The notes under the pieces are model-generated. The model searched no databases and had not been told where the DNA came from. It worked only from the letters and a program-made list of their open reading frames with translations. Below are positions 10,328 through 22,998 of a stretch of 64,000 bases of DNA, in pieces. The DNA is from Pyrenopolyporus hunteri (lineage: Eukaryota; Ascomycota; Sordariomycetes; Xylariales; Hypoxylaceae). Location: positions 62,001 to 126,000 of the forward strand of contig CADCXC010000006.1 in the NCBI GenBank assembly GCA_902806595.1, read 5' to 3'. Each line of letters begins with the position of its first letter. Position 1 is the stretch's first letter. The position numbers and the translations under genes are program-made.

Positions 10328-13300
10328 ATAGGTTCGTATTATACGTTATATTATATTTTTAAACGTTAAATTTATTATAATTATAAAATATTTTAAAATA
10401 TTTAATATATTATTTTATAATAAAATTATTATAATAAATTAATAAATTAATAAATTTAATTAAACGATTTATTATTAATTAAAATAAATAATTTTAAATT
10501 TATTAAATATATAATTATATATATATAAATTTTTACGACGATAAATAATTTATAAAATAATATAATAATAAAAATTAAATATAAAAATAACTTTTTATAT
10601 TATATATTATACCTCGTATATATACGCGTTTAAAAAATAAAATAAATATATTTTAATTAAAAATAAATATAAAATTATAAAAAAAAAATATAAATATTCG
10701 TAATTAAAAAATAAAAAATATTTAAAAAAATAAAATTAATTAAAAAATAAATTAATAAATTTACGAAATAAATTTATTAATTATTTTTTATTTAATTATT
10801 TTAATTATTACGTTTAAAAATAAATTTATTTTCGTTATAAAAATAAAAATTTATTTTCGATATAAAAAACATCGAAATTTAAATTAATTTTACGAATATT
10901 TATTTTCGTAATTTTTTATTTTATAATATTTTAATCGTTATTTTTTATATTAAAAATAAATAAAAATAATTTTAGTTTTAAATTTTTTTAAATATTTTTA
11001 TTAATATCGTCGTTTAATTAATTAATATATTATAAAAATTAAAATCGTTTAAATAATAAATTAATTAAAATATTTTCGTCGTCGTTTTTTAAAATATATA
11101 AATTATATAAATTATTTTAATAAAATTTATAAAATTTAATATTAAACGAATTAACGAAACGTACGTCGTCGTTAATTTATTTCGTATAATTTAAATTTTT
11201 ACGATTAATATTTTTTTCGAATATAATTTAAAAACGTTTCCCGTTATTTTACGACGTAATAAAAAATTCGATTTATAATTTAAAAAATTTATTTTTTACA
11301 TTTTTTTATATAAAGTTTCGTTTATATTTATCGATAAATTTCGATAAAAAAATGAAAAATTTAACGTTATTAACGTTACGAAAAAATAATAACGTAACGT
11401 CGAAAAATAAAAATTAAACGAATCGAATAAAAATATATTTTATAAAAACGTATTAAAAAAATAATAATATATATTATTATATTAATTTATTATTTATAAA
11501 ACGATATTATACGTTTTATTAAAATAATATAATATATACGTTCGTAATTTAAATATATTTTTTATTTTAAATTTCGATTTTAAAATTAAAAGTAAATTAT
11601 TATAATTAAAAAATCGATAAATATCGTAACGAAGTAAAATAAAATTATAAATTCCGTGTAAAATATTATTTTTTTCGATTATAATTACGTTTTTTACGTA
11701 TTTTTATATATTATTTACCATAAATTATTTTTTAATATTAAACGAAATTATATAAACGTAATTAAATTTAATTATATTTTTAATAATATAATAAAATTTA
11801 ATATAAATTTTATAAGTTAAAATAATAATCGAAAATATAAATAAAAATTTTTAATTATTTATAACGTAATTAAATATAAAAACGACATTTAAAATAAAGT
11901 AATTATTTATATTTAATCGATAAAATATTTCGATTTATAATATATATTATAATTATAAAATAAATTTTATTTTACTTTTAAAAAATATTTATTTTTCGAA
12001 ATTTAAAACGATAAAATATTTTTAATTTATAAATAAAATTATTAATTAATTTTAATTATATTATAATTTATAAAAATATAATTTATTATTTAATTATTTA
12101 AATATATAAAAATAATATTATTTATTATTATTTAAAATTAAAAAAATATTATCGTTAAATATTTTTATACGAAAATTACGATTAAATAATACGAACGTCG
12201 AAAAAAAAATTATTATCGTTTTTATTTTTACGATTATTTTTTTTTTATTTTCGTATTAAATATTTTTAACGACGATATAATATATATAATATATTATTAT
12301 ATAATGTAATTTTTTATTATCGAATATATGTAAATTAAATAATAAATAAAAATTAATAAAATATTTTAAATAATAAATATTAAAAATTCGAAAAAAATAT
12401 TCGTTATTTTTATATAATGAAATTTTAAATAATTTAAAATATCGAAACGTTATATTAAAAATATACGAAATTTTCGAATTTAACGAAAAAGATTTAATAG
12501 TTTATAATATTAATTTTTTATTATAATTCGACGTTATTAATAAAAAAATAAAATTAAAAATGTAAAAATAAAAACGTTATTTAATGTTTACGATTTACGT
12601 AACGTAAATATATAAAAAAAATATAAATATATAATTCGTAAATAATTTACGAAAAAATGTATATAATTTACGCTTCGATGTTAACTTCGTTAAATATTTA
12701 AATAATATTTTTACGTATTATTTACGTAAATTTTTTTTTTTTTTTTTATTATATATTAATATAAAATTTTAAACTTCGTTAATTTTAATAATTCGACCGT
12801 TTATATAATTTAAATTATTCGAAATAAAATTCGTTTTTATTTATTATTTCGATTATTTTAAAATATATTAATTATTTTTAAAGTTTCTTACGTTAAATAA
12901 CGACGATATCGATTATAATTTAAATTATTACGTTTATTATATTTTAATTAATAATGTTTAAATTATTAAAAACGATGTAAATTATTTTTATTTTAATCTT
13001 TTTAATTAATTTAATAATTTACGATTTATACGATTAATTAATAATATTTTACGTAACGAAAAATATTAACTTTATATTTTTCGACTTTTTAAAAATTTTA
13101 TAAATATATTATAATTAAATTATTCGATTTAATATTAATTAATTATTAAATATTTTATTTTATAATTTTTAATTTCGATTATTAATTATTTTTTTATAAT
13201 AATTTATTTTTATTTTAATATAATTTCGATATTTTACGCGTTTTCGACGATAAAATTAAATATTTAAAAATTAAAAAACGAAAATATATAATATTTTATA

Positions 13301-13777
13301 ACGAATATTATCGAATTACGTAATTATATTATAATTACGAATAAATTTATATAATTTTTAAAAAATAAAAATCTTAGTTTTTTTATAATAAAATAAATAT
13401 TTACGGTTAAAAAACCTTTTTATTTATAAACGATATTAAAAATATTTTTTTTTACGTATCGATATTTATAAAATATTTAATCGAAAAAAACTTATATCGA
13501 TATTTAAATTAAAAAATAATAATTACGTATTAATTTTTTACGTATTTTATTTATTTTAATCGTTATATAAATAAAAAATTTTATTTTATAATAAAAAATT
13601 TTATTAATTTTACGAAATAAATTTTAAATATTTATTCGTTTAATTTATATAAATAATTTTCGATAATATAATTACGCGATTTTTTAAAATTTCGAAAATA
13701 AATCGATTCGTTGTTTTTATTTTCGAAAATATTATTAACGATAATATTACGATATTTTTTAAAAATATAATAAATAG
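10328..13777. other. RIP-degraded DNA, content unresolved
   Basis: About 3.5 kb of AT-rich sequence with CpG as nearly the only C/G context. I found no repeat partner within the window and no readable gene. Confidence 0.6.
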
Positions 13778-14536
13778 TAATATTCGTATTATTATTTTTT
13801 ATTATCTATATTATTAATACATTAAAATACATTTTATATTTAATAACTTTATATATAAATTTATATATAATCGTATTAATATATAATATACACTTTATAC
13901 ACTTTTTTAATCGATTTAATTTTTACTATACCTCTTAATAAATTTTATTATATTTTATTTATTTTAAAAATATAAAATATAAAAAATAAATCGTTAATTT
14001 CGTTTTAATTAAACTTTTTTAATGGTATAGGTTTTATATCGATATATATTTTATTTTAAAAGTTATTTAAATATAAAATTAATTTTAAAGAGGTATTTAA
14101 AGGTGTACGTAATAGTTAAAAGTGGTTATATAATCCCTTTTTACGGTCGCATACCTTTTTAACATCCGTATAAAATTAAATATATATTCGAATAACTTTA
14201 AAAATAAAATATATATCGATATAAAACTTATACCATTAAAAAAGTTTAATTAAAGCGAAATTAACGATTTATTTTTTATATTTTACATCTTTAAAATAAG
14301 TAAAATATAATAAAATTTATAATAAGATTTATAATAAAAGTTATATTTAATTTAATATATACGAGAAATTTAATCGAAAAAGCGTATTTATCCTCGAAAA
14401 AACTATTTAATTTCCTACATTTTTATATAAAAATCCGTTAATAAAGTCGAATAAAAAATAAGAGATATATTTTTTATATTAATAATACGAATAAAAGCTC
14501 GATATTAAAAATAAATAGTACGAATATTAATGTTTA
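13778..14536. mobile_element. Foldback/MITE-like element Y, copy 1 (759 bp)
   Basis: This segment matches 47603-48361 along its whole length in the same orientation; most differences are transitions. It starts TAATATTCGTATTATT and ends GTACGAATATTAATGTTTA, so the outer ends are short inverted repeats (AATATTCGTA). Inside, 13937-14069 and 14188-14322 form long inverted arms (about 133 bp) around a spacer of about 118 bp: AATCGTTAATTTCG and CTTTTTTAATGGTATA on the left return as reverse complements on the right. There is no coding capacity. It is probably a non-autonomous foldback element; the source transposase is not in the window. Confidence 0.75.
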
Positions 14537-15027
14537 ATATAATAATATCGTTTATTTCGTAAATATTTTAATTATTTAAAAATAAATTATTTATTTTAAA
14601 TAAACGTTTTTATTTTTAAATTTACGATAACGATAATAATAATAATTTTAATAACCGTAAAAATAAATTATATTAATATTATTTTATTAATAAAAAAATT
14701 ATAATACGTTAAAATAATAAAAATAATAATTTATTTAACGATAATAATAATAATTTTAAAAAAAATCGTTTTATAATTAAAAATAAAATACTTCGATTAT
14801 TTAAATCGATTAATAACGTTTTAAATAATAATATATATAATAATATAAATAATAAAAATAACGTTAAATTAAACGTTTATAATATAAATTCGAAATAAAT
14901 TATTTTTTTTAAATATATAAAATAATATTAATATAATATTAATAAAAAAAATAAATATAATAACGATAATTATAATAATTTTTTAATATATATTACGATT
15001 TAATATAATAATTTATTTTTATTAAAT
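14537..15027. other. RIP-degraded DNA, content unresolved
   Basis: AT-rich sequence with many AATAAT runs. No partner or gene seen. Confidence 0.5.
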
Positions 15028-15071
15028 AATCGACATTAAAATTTCGAACGATTTCGCCGCCGTTAACGTTT

Positions 15072-15104
<33 letters not shown>

Positions 15105-15440
15105 TAATATTAATAAAATTTTATTTTAATTTTTAATATTATATATCGTATTAATAAATATATATAATATATTTAAATTTTACCCCGTTTATTTTTATTT
15201 TTATAAATAACTTTAATATTAAATAACGTTTTATAATAATTTATTTTTTAAATAATTTTCGAAAATAATTTATATATTAAATATTATTTAATTAATTTTA
15301 TAATTTATTATAAATATTTATTACGATATTATACGGTCGTTTAATATTATTTATTAACCGGTAATAAAATATAAAATAATTTCGTTATTTATTACGCGTA
15401 TATAAAATTACGATTTAAAAAACCGCGATTATTTAATAAA
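15028..15440. mobile_element. Degraded short copy of element X
   Basis: The left part (about 15028-15160: AATAATCGACATTAAA, GATTTCGCCGCCGTTAACG, then a T tract and TTATAATATTAATAAAATTT) matches the left end of element X at 38741-38895. About 15405-15440 (ACGATTTAAAAAACCGCG) matches X's other end in inverse orientation. The span is only about 410 bp, so it would be internally deleted. A (TA)n run at 15072-15094 interrupts the left end. Confidence 0.45.
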
Positions 15441-16172
15441 GTTAAATAATTAATAACGAAAAAAAAATATTTATAAATTATAACTTATTTATTTTTTATT
15501 TCTTTTATTAAATTAAAATAAAATAAAATAATAATTATTTATAAATATTAATAATTCGATAAAAAAAATTTTAATAAAAATCGATTATTTTAAATATTAT
15601 ATATATTTATTTTAAATTACGATATATATTTATCCCCGTATAATTATACTTTTCGTCGAATAATTTTTAATTCGTTAATATTTTATTATAATTAATTTAA
15701 ATTATATTTAATTTCGTTTAATTTATTTCGATATTAAATTATTTTTTTATAAAATATTTCGTTTAATATTAATAATAATTATCTACTTTCGATAATATAA
15801 TATTTTAAATAATTTTTTAAAATATAATAATTTTTTTTATATAAATTTAATAAATTATATTAAATAAAATTTAAAAAATATCGTATAAATTATTCGTTAT
15901 AAAATTATTACGTTTTTAAAATTAAAAAATTATCGAAATTATATTTTTTAACGATTTTTATAATTTTTATATTAATTATATTAAATCGAAATTTATTTTA
16001 TTAATTACATTTATAATTAAATTAATTATATTATTATTTACGTTAAATTATATATAATAAACGTAGTTAATTTTTCGATAATTTTTTTTCGATATAAATA
16101 TAATATAATAATTATTTTATTATTCGATAAATTTAATATATTTTCGTTTTAAAATATTATTATAAATAATAT

Positions 16173-16388
16173 TAATAGTTAATTAACTTATGTACGTACC
16201 ACTTCGTGGTACGTATCTTAAGAAAAGAAAGTACTTATATACTTTCGTTTATATAAAAGAAACCTTTTTTACGATTTTTTTATTAAATATTCTTTCCTTT
16301 TTAAATAATTTATATAACATTAATTTCACCTTATCGCGTTATTTTTATTATTATTTCCTTACTTTATTTACGTACGTATTTATTAATA
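16173..16388 (-). mobile_element. Solo LTR of the RIP-degraded LTR element family
   Basis: This 216-bp segment is the reverse-orientation counterpart of the LTRs bounding the two full elements at 16844-22998 and 39859-46022 (those four read TATTAATAA...TATTA on the plus strand). It is flanked on both sides by the identical 5-bp sequence AATAT (16168-16172 and 16389-16393), a perfect target-site duplication. It is therefore a true insertion that lost its interior by LTR-LTR recombination. The hairpin arms ACGTACCAC (16194-16202) and GTGGTACGT (16206-16214) are intact here. The strand given is relative: opposite to the two full elements if those are plotted as plus. Confidence 0.88.
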
Positions 16389-16843
16389 AATATAAAATAT
16401 TATTTAATTAATAATATTATCGTAATCGAATATATTATTATTTATTAAAAATTTAAAATATATTTATAAATATTAAATTAATTTTCGTATTAAAATTATT
16501 AAAATATTTTATAAAAATTTATAATTTAACGTTTTATTATATTTTTAAATAATTATATTTATTATTATTCGATTTTTTTATTTTATTTATTAAAATCCCA
16601 TTTATAAAATTTAAAAATTTAATAATTTTATTATTAAATCGTTTCGTTTTTATTTAAATTAATTATAATTATTTTTAATTTATTTTATATATAATTAATA
16701 TAAATTATATAAATATTATAAAAAATATTTTAACGTCGTAATTCGTTTAAATTAATTATAATTAAAATTTTAATTTAATTATAAAAAAAAATATTAATTT
16801 AATATATTTACGAATAAAAAAATAAATTTATTAACGTTATATT

Positions 16844-17058
16844 TATTAATAAATACGTACGTAAATAAAGTAAAAAAATAATAATAAAAATAAATACGAT
16901 ATGGTAAAATTAATATTATATAAATTATTTAAAAAAGAAAAATTATTTAATAAAGAAATCGTAAAAAAAGTTTTTTTTATATAAATGAAAATATATAAAT
17001 ATTTTTTTTTTAAAATACGTACTACGAAATAATACGTATATAAATTAATTAATTATTA
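16844..17058 (-). repeat. LTR of copy A (left)
   Basis: 215-bp direct repeat partner of 22782-22998. It contains the degraded hairpin TACGTACTACGAAATAATACGTA-like site near 17020-17042, with one arm mutated at C-to-T and G-to-A positions. Confidence 0.85.
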
Positions 17059-20000
17059 TTTATTTTATTTTTTTTTCGTAATTAATTAATTACGAATTAT
17101 TAATTAAGTTTTTCGTTTTATTTATTTTTTTAATCGTAAATTAATTTAATTATTCTTTATTAAATTTTTTATAATTTTATTAAAAAATATTTTCGTTATT
17201 ACGTTCGTAAGGTTATACGATTTATATATTTATTAAATGTTATTAATTTTTCGATTTTTATAAAATTATTTTAACGTTATTAAATCGATTATTAACTTTT
17301 TTTCGTTAATACTTTTTATTTATATTAAATATTAATATAGCGATAAAAAATCGATGTATAAAACGAAAAAAGTTTTAAAAAATAAAAAACGTTTTAAAAT
17401 AATATTAATCGTATAATAAATAACGTAATCGACGTTAAAACTTTAAATTATTTTATAAATTTTATTAATAAATACGTTACGAATAATTTATTTATATTTA
17501 ATAAATAATTAATAAATAATATTATTAATGATTTATATTTTATTATTTCGATCGATAAAACTTTTATTATTTAAAATAATAACGTATTCGATTTACGAAT
17601 TTAAATTTTTATTATTTACGAAAAATTTATCGATAAAAATATAAAAGTATAAATTTTAAAAATTTAATTTAATATAACGAAATTTACGTATTTAATTATT
17701 TATTCATTTTTTAATTTTAACGTTAAAAACTTTAGTTTTTTTTAATTTAAATTTAAAATATTAAATCGTTATAAAATAATTAAAAATTACTTCGAATTAA
17801 TATATAAAAACGATATACGTACTTCGAATTTATTATTTTACAAATTTTTTAATTATATCGAAAATTTTAACGTTTAATAATTTAAATTTTTTAATTTAAC
17901 TTTTTTAAATAATCGTTATATTAAAGTTTTTATCGTAAATTATAATATATAAATTATTAAAATCTTCGATTTCGAAGTTTATAATTTTTTAAAAACGCGT
18001 TTTAATTTTCGTTTTATCGAAAATTTTATTTTTAATAATAAAAAAATTCGTAATATCGACATTAAAAATATTATTCGTTTAAAAATTAATAAATTCGAAT
18101 AAATTTAAATTCGTTATAAATAAATAAAAGTCGAAAGTTAATGGTTTTATTTATAATTTTTATTAATAATAACGTAAATAAATTTTAAATTAATAAATAT
18201 TTAATTTCGCGAAATTATATAAAAGTTTAATTATTTATAATAACGTTTTTTTAAAGTATTTATTTTTAAATTCGATTAATAAATATATAAAAATAATTTT
18301 TTATATCGATATTTTAAATTAAATGTAAATTTTTATAATGTTTCGAATTATAACTTTTATTTTTTTACGACGTAATATAAGTGTTAAAATTAATATAATA
18401 CGTTAATTAACTTTTTAAATAATAAATACGTACGTTATAATGTATTTTTTATTAAAATTACTATAATTTTAAATTATTAAACGAAATTTTTCGTATAATA
18501 CGGTGGTGTTTTTACTTTTAATTTTACGAATTATTTATAACTTAAAAATCGTAACATTTCGATATATAATTATATTATAAACCTTTAAACGTAAAATGTT
18601 TTTTTCGAATAAAACGTTAAATTTTTTTATATTTAATACTTCGTAAAATTTCTTTTATATAATAATTTTTTCATTCGTTTATAATTTAATAACGAAAATA
18701 AAATTCTTTTATTTTTTATTAATAATATATAATTTTATAATATAAAAAAAATCGTCGATATATATAAAATCTTTTTTCGAAATAATTTAATAATTATCGA
18801 AGTTAAAAATTAACGTAAATAATTCGATTTTAAGTTTTTTAAACGGCATAAAGTTTTTTCGAAGTTAAATATACGGTTTAATATAAAAGTTTTAAAACGT
18901 AAATATTTCGTTCGAAACATTAAAAACGACGATAACATTTTTATTTAACACCGTAATAATTTTATAAAAACTTTTTTATTTTCTTTTTTTTTTATAAACG
19001 AATACTTTATTATCGATAAAAAATAATACGAGAAAAATCTTTTATATATTAAAATTATTACGTATATTTAAAATATTTTTTATAAAACGTTATATTTTAA
19101 TTTTTTTAATTTTTATTATCGTTTTTTAAATAACTTATATTTTTTAAATTTATACAAAAATAAAAAGTAAATTTATATTAATTTTAAAATAAATATTAAA
19201 TATAAAAAGTGTAAATATTAAATCGTTAAAATTAATTATATCGTTAATTACTTTAATAATTATTTATAATCGAATTATACGTAAATTTAAACCTTAAATT
19301 TATCGGTGATAATTTCGTATATTTTATAAATAAAGTCGTAATATTTTTCGATTTTATTAATAAATTAATATACTTTAATAAATATTTAATAATAAATGAT
19401 TTTAATAATATAAGTTTTATTTTAAAATTCGATATTATCGAAACTTATGTCGATATTATATATAATAATATTCGAAAATTCGAAATAAATATCGATTTAA
19501 TATTATTTTAATATATTTTAAATTTTTTTAATAAAAATAATTTTTATAAAATAAATAATTTAAAACTTTATAACGGCGTTAATTATATATAAAACGAGAC
19601 GTTTATTTAAATATATAATATTAACGATAATTTTATAATTAAAATTTATATTAAAGTTTTTTAAATTAAATTTAAATTTTTAAAAAATTTTACTTTTAAT
19701 TTAATAATAATAATAAAATTTATTAATTTCTTTAATATTTTTAATATCGACGTTATAACTTATTTTATTTAAAAAAATATATAATTTAATTATAAAAAAA
19801 TAAATAAATCGAATATAAATACGACGTAATTCGAATTTTATAAAAAAAATCGTATTATCGAAATAAAATTATAAATATTTTTATTTATAAATAATAACGA
19901 CGATAATATTATTTTTTTCGATTAATTAATTCGTAACGTTATTTAAATAAACATTTAATCGATTTATATTTTTTAAATATATAAAAAATAAAATATTTAA

Positions 20001-22781
20001 ATTTATAATATAAAAATCGATTAATTCGAACGAAACGTTAATCGTAATTATTTTTAATAATTCGATTAAAAATTCGATTTTAAATTTAATATTAATTTCA
20101 CTAATTCGATTATTATTTATTTTAAAATTTTAATCGAAGAAATTTTTTATAAAAATTTAATATTAATTTTTTTTTATAATGAATATTTTAATTACGTCGA
20201 TATCGAAAATAATACTTTAAAAAATATTTTTAATATATCGATTTAAAATAAATATAATATTATCCTTTAATTTATCGATAAAAAAATAATAAAAAATAAT
20301 TCGATATTAATATATTTAATTTATTAAATATATTATAATTAATTAATATTAATTAATTTCCTCCGTTTCGAAAATAACGACGTTTTAATCGTCGTTTTTC
20401 GATTTTAAATTTTTTTATTTAATATTTTTATAATTCGTTAAAAACGTAATATATTTACTTTTATTTTTAATTTTTTAAATTTATTAACGTTTTTTAATTT
20501 TTTTTTATTTATCTTCGAAATATTTAATAAATTAACATTTTTTTTTATATATTTAATAACGACGTTTTTAAATTTAAATCGTTTTTTTTAATTAATATTA
20601 ACTATTTTTATCGTTACGATAATACTTTTATTTAATATAAAATTAATCGAAGTTTTCGTTATTATCGTCGTTAATTATAAATTAACACACTTTTTTAATA
20701 TTTTCGAAAATATCGATTAACGTATAAAATTTATTAATTAATTTTTCGAATTAATATAATAAAATAAATAAAATATATTATAATTAAAATATATTATAAA
20801 TAACTTATTATATAATTATAATAAGTTATTATTTACTTTTAAAATTTTTTTTAAAAATTCGTTAATATAATATTAATTTATTTAATATAATTTATAACAT
20901 TTTAAAATCGAATTTTTCTTCGTTTTTTTTTTAACTTTAATATTAAAAAAAATAATCGAAATTTAATTATAATAATATTAAACCTTATTTTACTTCGTAT
21001 TAAAATATCGTTTTATAATTAAATATATATTTATAAAACATTAATAATAAAATACATTATATAAAAAATAAATAACTATTCGTTTAATAAAAATAATAAA
21101 AAATACGGTATAAAATTAAATTTAATAAATCTTAATTATATAATATACATTTAAAAAAAACGAAACTTATTTTTTAAAACGTTATAAAATTTTTCGATAT
21201 AATTATTTTTATTATTTTAAGTTTTTTTAAAATAACCGACGATAATAAAAGGGTATATTTCGTTAAAAATTCGAATAAAAAAAACGTTATAATAAATATC
21301 GCTTTATTAATTTTTAATAAATATAAATATCGAAATCGATTTAATTAATTAAAATTATAAAGCCGTTTAAAAAAAAAATTATAATTTCCAATATAATAAC
21401 TTTTTTTTTTTAATATAACATTTAATAAAATCGCCGATATTATATACGAACTATTCGATAGCGGTTCGAAAAATTTATAAATATTTTCCGGTAATAAAAG
21501 TTAAAATTATTTTTTTTATATAAAACTAAAAATATATCGTTAATTATATTTTTATAATTTAACATAAATTAAGATAATAAAATATAAATCGATAATAATA
21601 ATTTAAAAAAACGCGATTACCTTTAATTAAATAAATATAGAAATAAAAAAAATAATTATATTAAATATTTAAAGTTTAAATTAAATGCGAAAATTACTTT
21701 AAAAAGTTTAAAATAATAAAAAAAAAATTTACTATTAAAATTTAAATAAAAATTAAAATATAAATTACGTCGTAAAAACTTAATTTAATAAAAAAAATAA
21801 TAACGTATTAAATATTAACGATAAGTTATTAAACGTAAAAAAAAGTAAAACCGATTATTAAATAAACGACTCGTAACGTTAATAATATAAAGTCGAAAAT
21901 AATTCGACCGAAGTTATTAATATTTATAAATTTAATTTTTTTTAATTTTTTATTTATGTTAACGTTATAAAATAAAATATCGTTAATCGTTTTTATATCG
22001 TAACGTAAATACGATTCGACATTAATATCGAAAAATAAATCGTATTTTTATCGATATAATATATTAATACTTTTTATATTAAAACGTTAAACCATTTACG
22101 TTTAATACGTTTTAACTTATCGTAGTTTTATTTAAAAGGTTTATATATCGATATAAAATTAATTAAAATTTCCGTTATATTAACATTACTTTTATTTATA
22201 TAAATACTTTTTTATATAAACGTATATTTTAATGTAACTTTAAATTAACGTAATATAATTACGAAATCTTTTATTATAAAACTTTTAAATTATTTTTAAT
22301 ATTTTTTTAAAATATTTTTCGTTATATAAGTGTATAATTTATTTTTATTTATAATGGTTAAATTTTTTAAAAAAAATAATGTTTACGTTACTTTTTACTT
22401 TTCGATAATAATTTAAAAATTAATTTCTTTCCACTTTAAAACCTCGTAATCGAATTATTAATTAAAAAACGTACGATTATTAAAAATATAATTTATTAAT
22501 TTAATAAACTCCTCTTTAATATTTCGTTCGATTAAATCGAATTCTTTAATATAAATTTACACTTAAATTAAACTTTTAACTTTTTACGATATAATAAATA
22601 TTATAAATTCAAAAAAATTTAATATAATAAAATAATATTTTAACATAAATAAAAAAATATCGTATAAAAAAAAAATATTATTATTGCATATATTATTACG
22701 ATAAAAATTTTTCGTATTATCGTAATAATAATTTTTTTAATTTTATTAATTTATATTATTAATTTTAATAATATTAATTAA

Positions 22782-22998
22782 TATTAATAAATACGTATGT
22801 AAATAAAATAAAAAAATAATAATAAAAATAAACGCGATATAATAAAATTAATATTATATAAATTATTTAAAAAAGAAAAATTATTTAATAAAAAAACCGT
22901 AGAAAAAATTTCCTTTATATAAACGAAAATACATAAATACTTTCCCCTTTTAAAATACGTACCACGAAATAATACGTACATAAATTAATTAACTATTA
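22782..22998 (-). repeat. LTR of copy A (right)
   Basis: 217-bp partner of 16844-17058. It keeps more C on the plus strand (CTTTCCCCTTTTAAAA) than the left LTR, so the two LTRs of one element were mutated unequally. Confidence 0.85.

Larger units (their letters stand above)
16844..22998 (-). mobile_element. LTR retrotransposon copy A, RIP-degraded (6155 bp)
   Basis: Direct LTRs lie at 16844-17058 (215 bp) and 22782-22998 (217 bp). ATATT flanks both ends (16839-16843 and 22999-23003), a perfect 5-bp target duplication. The termini read TA...TA, which is what canonical TG...CA becomes after RIP. Next to the left LTR the plus strand is T-rich (TTTATTTTATTTTTTTTT), as expected of a polypurine tract on the minus strand, so the element is provisionally placed on minus. 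The interior (17059-22781) aligns with that of copy B over most of its length, but both are saturated with stops. I could not recognise reverse transcriptase or integrase, so Gypsy versus Copia is undecided. Confidence 0.85.
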
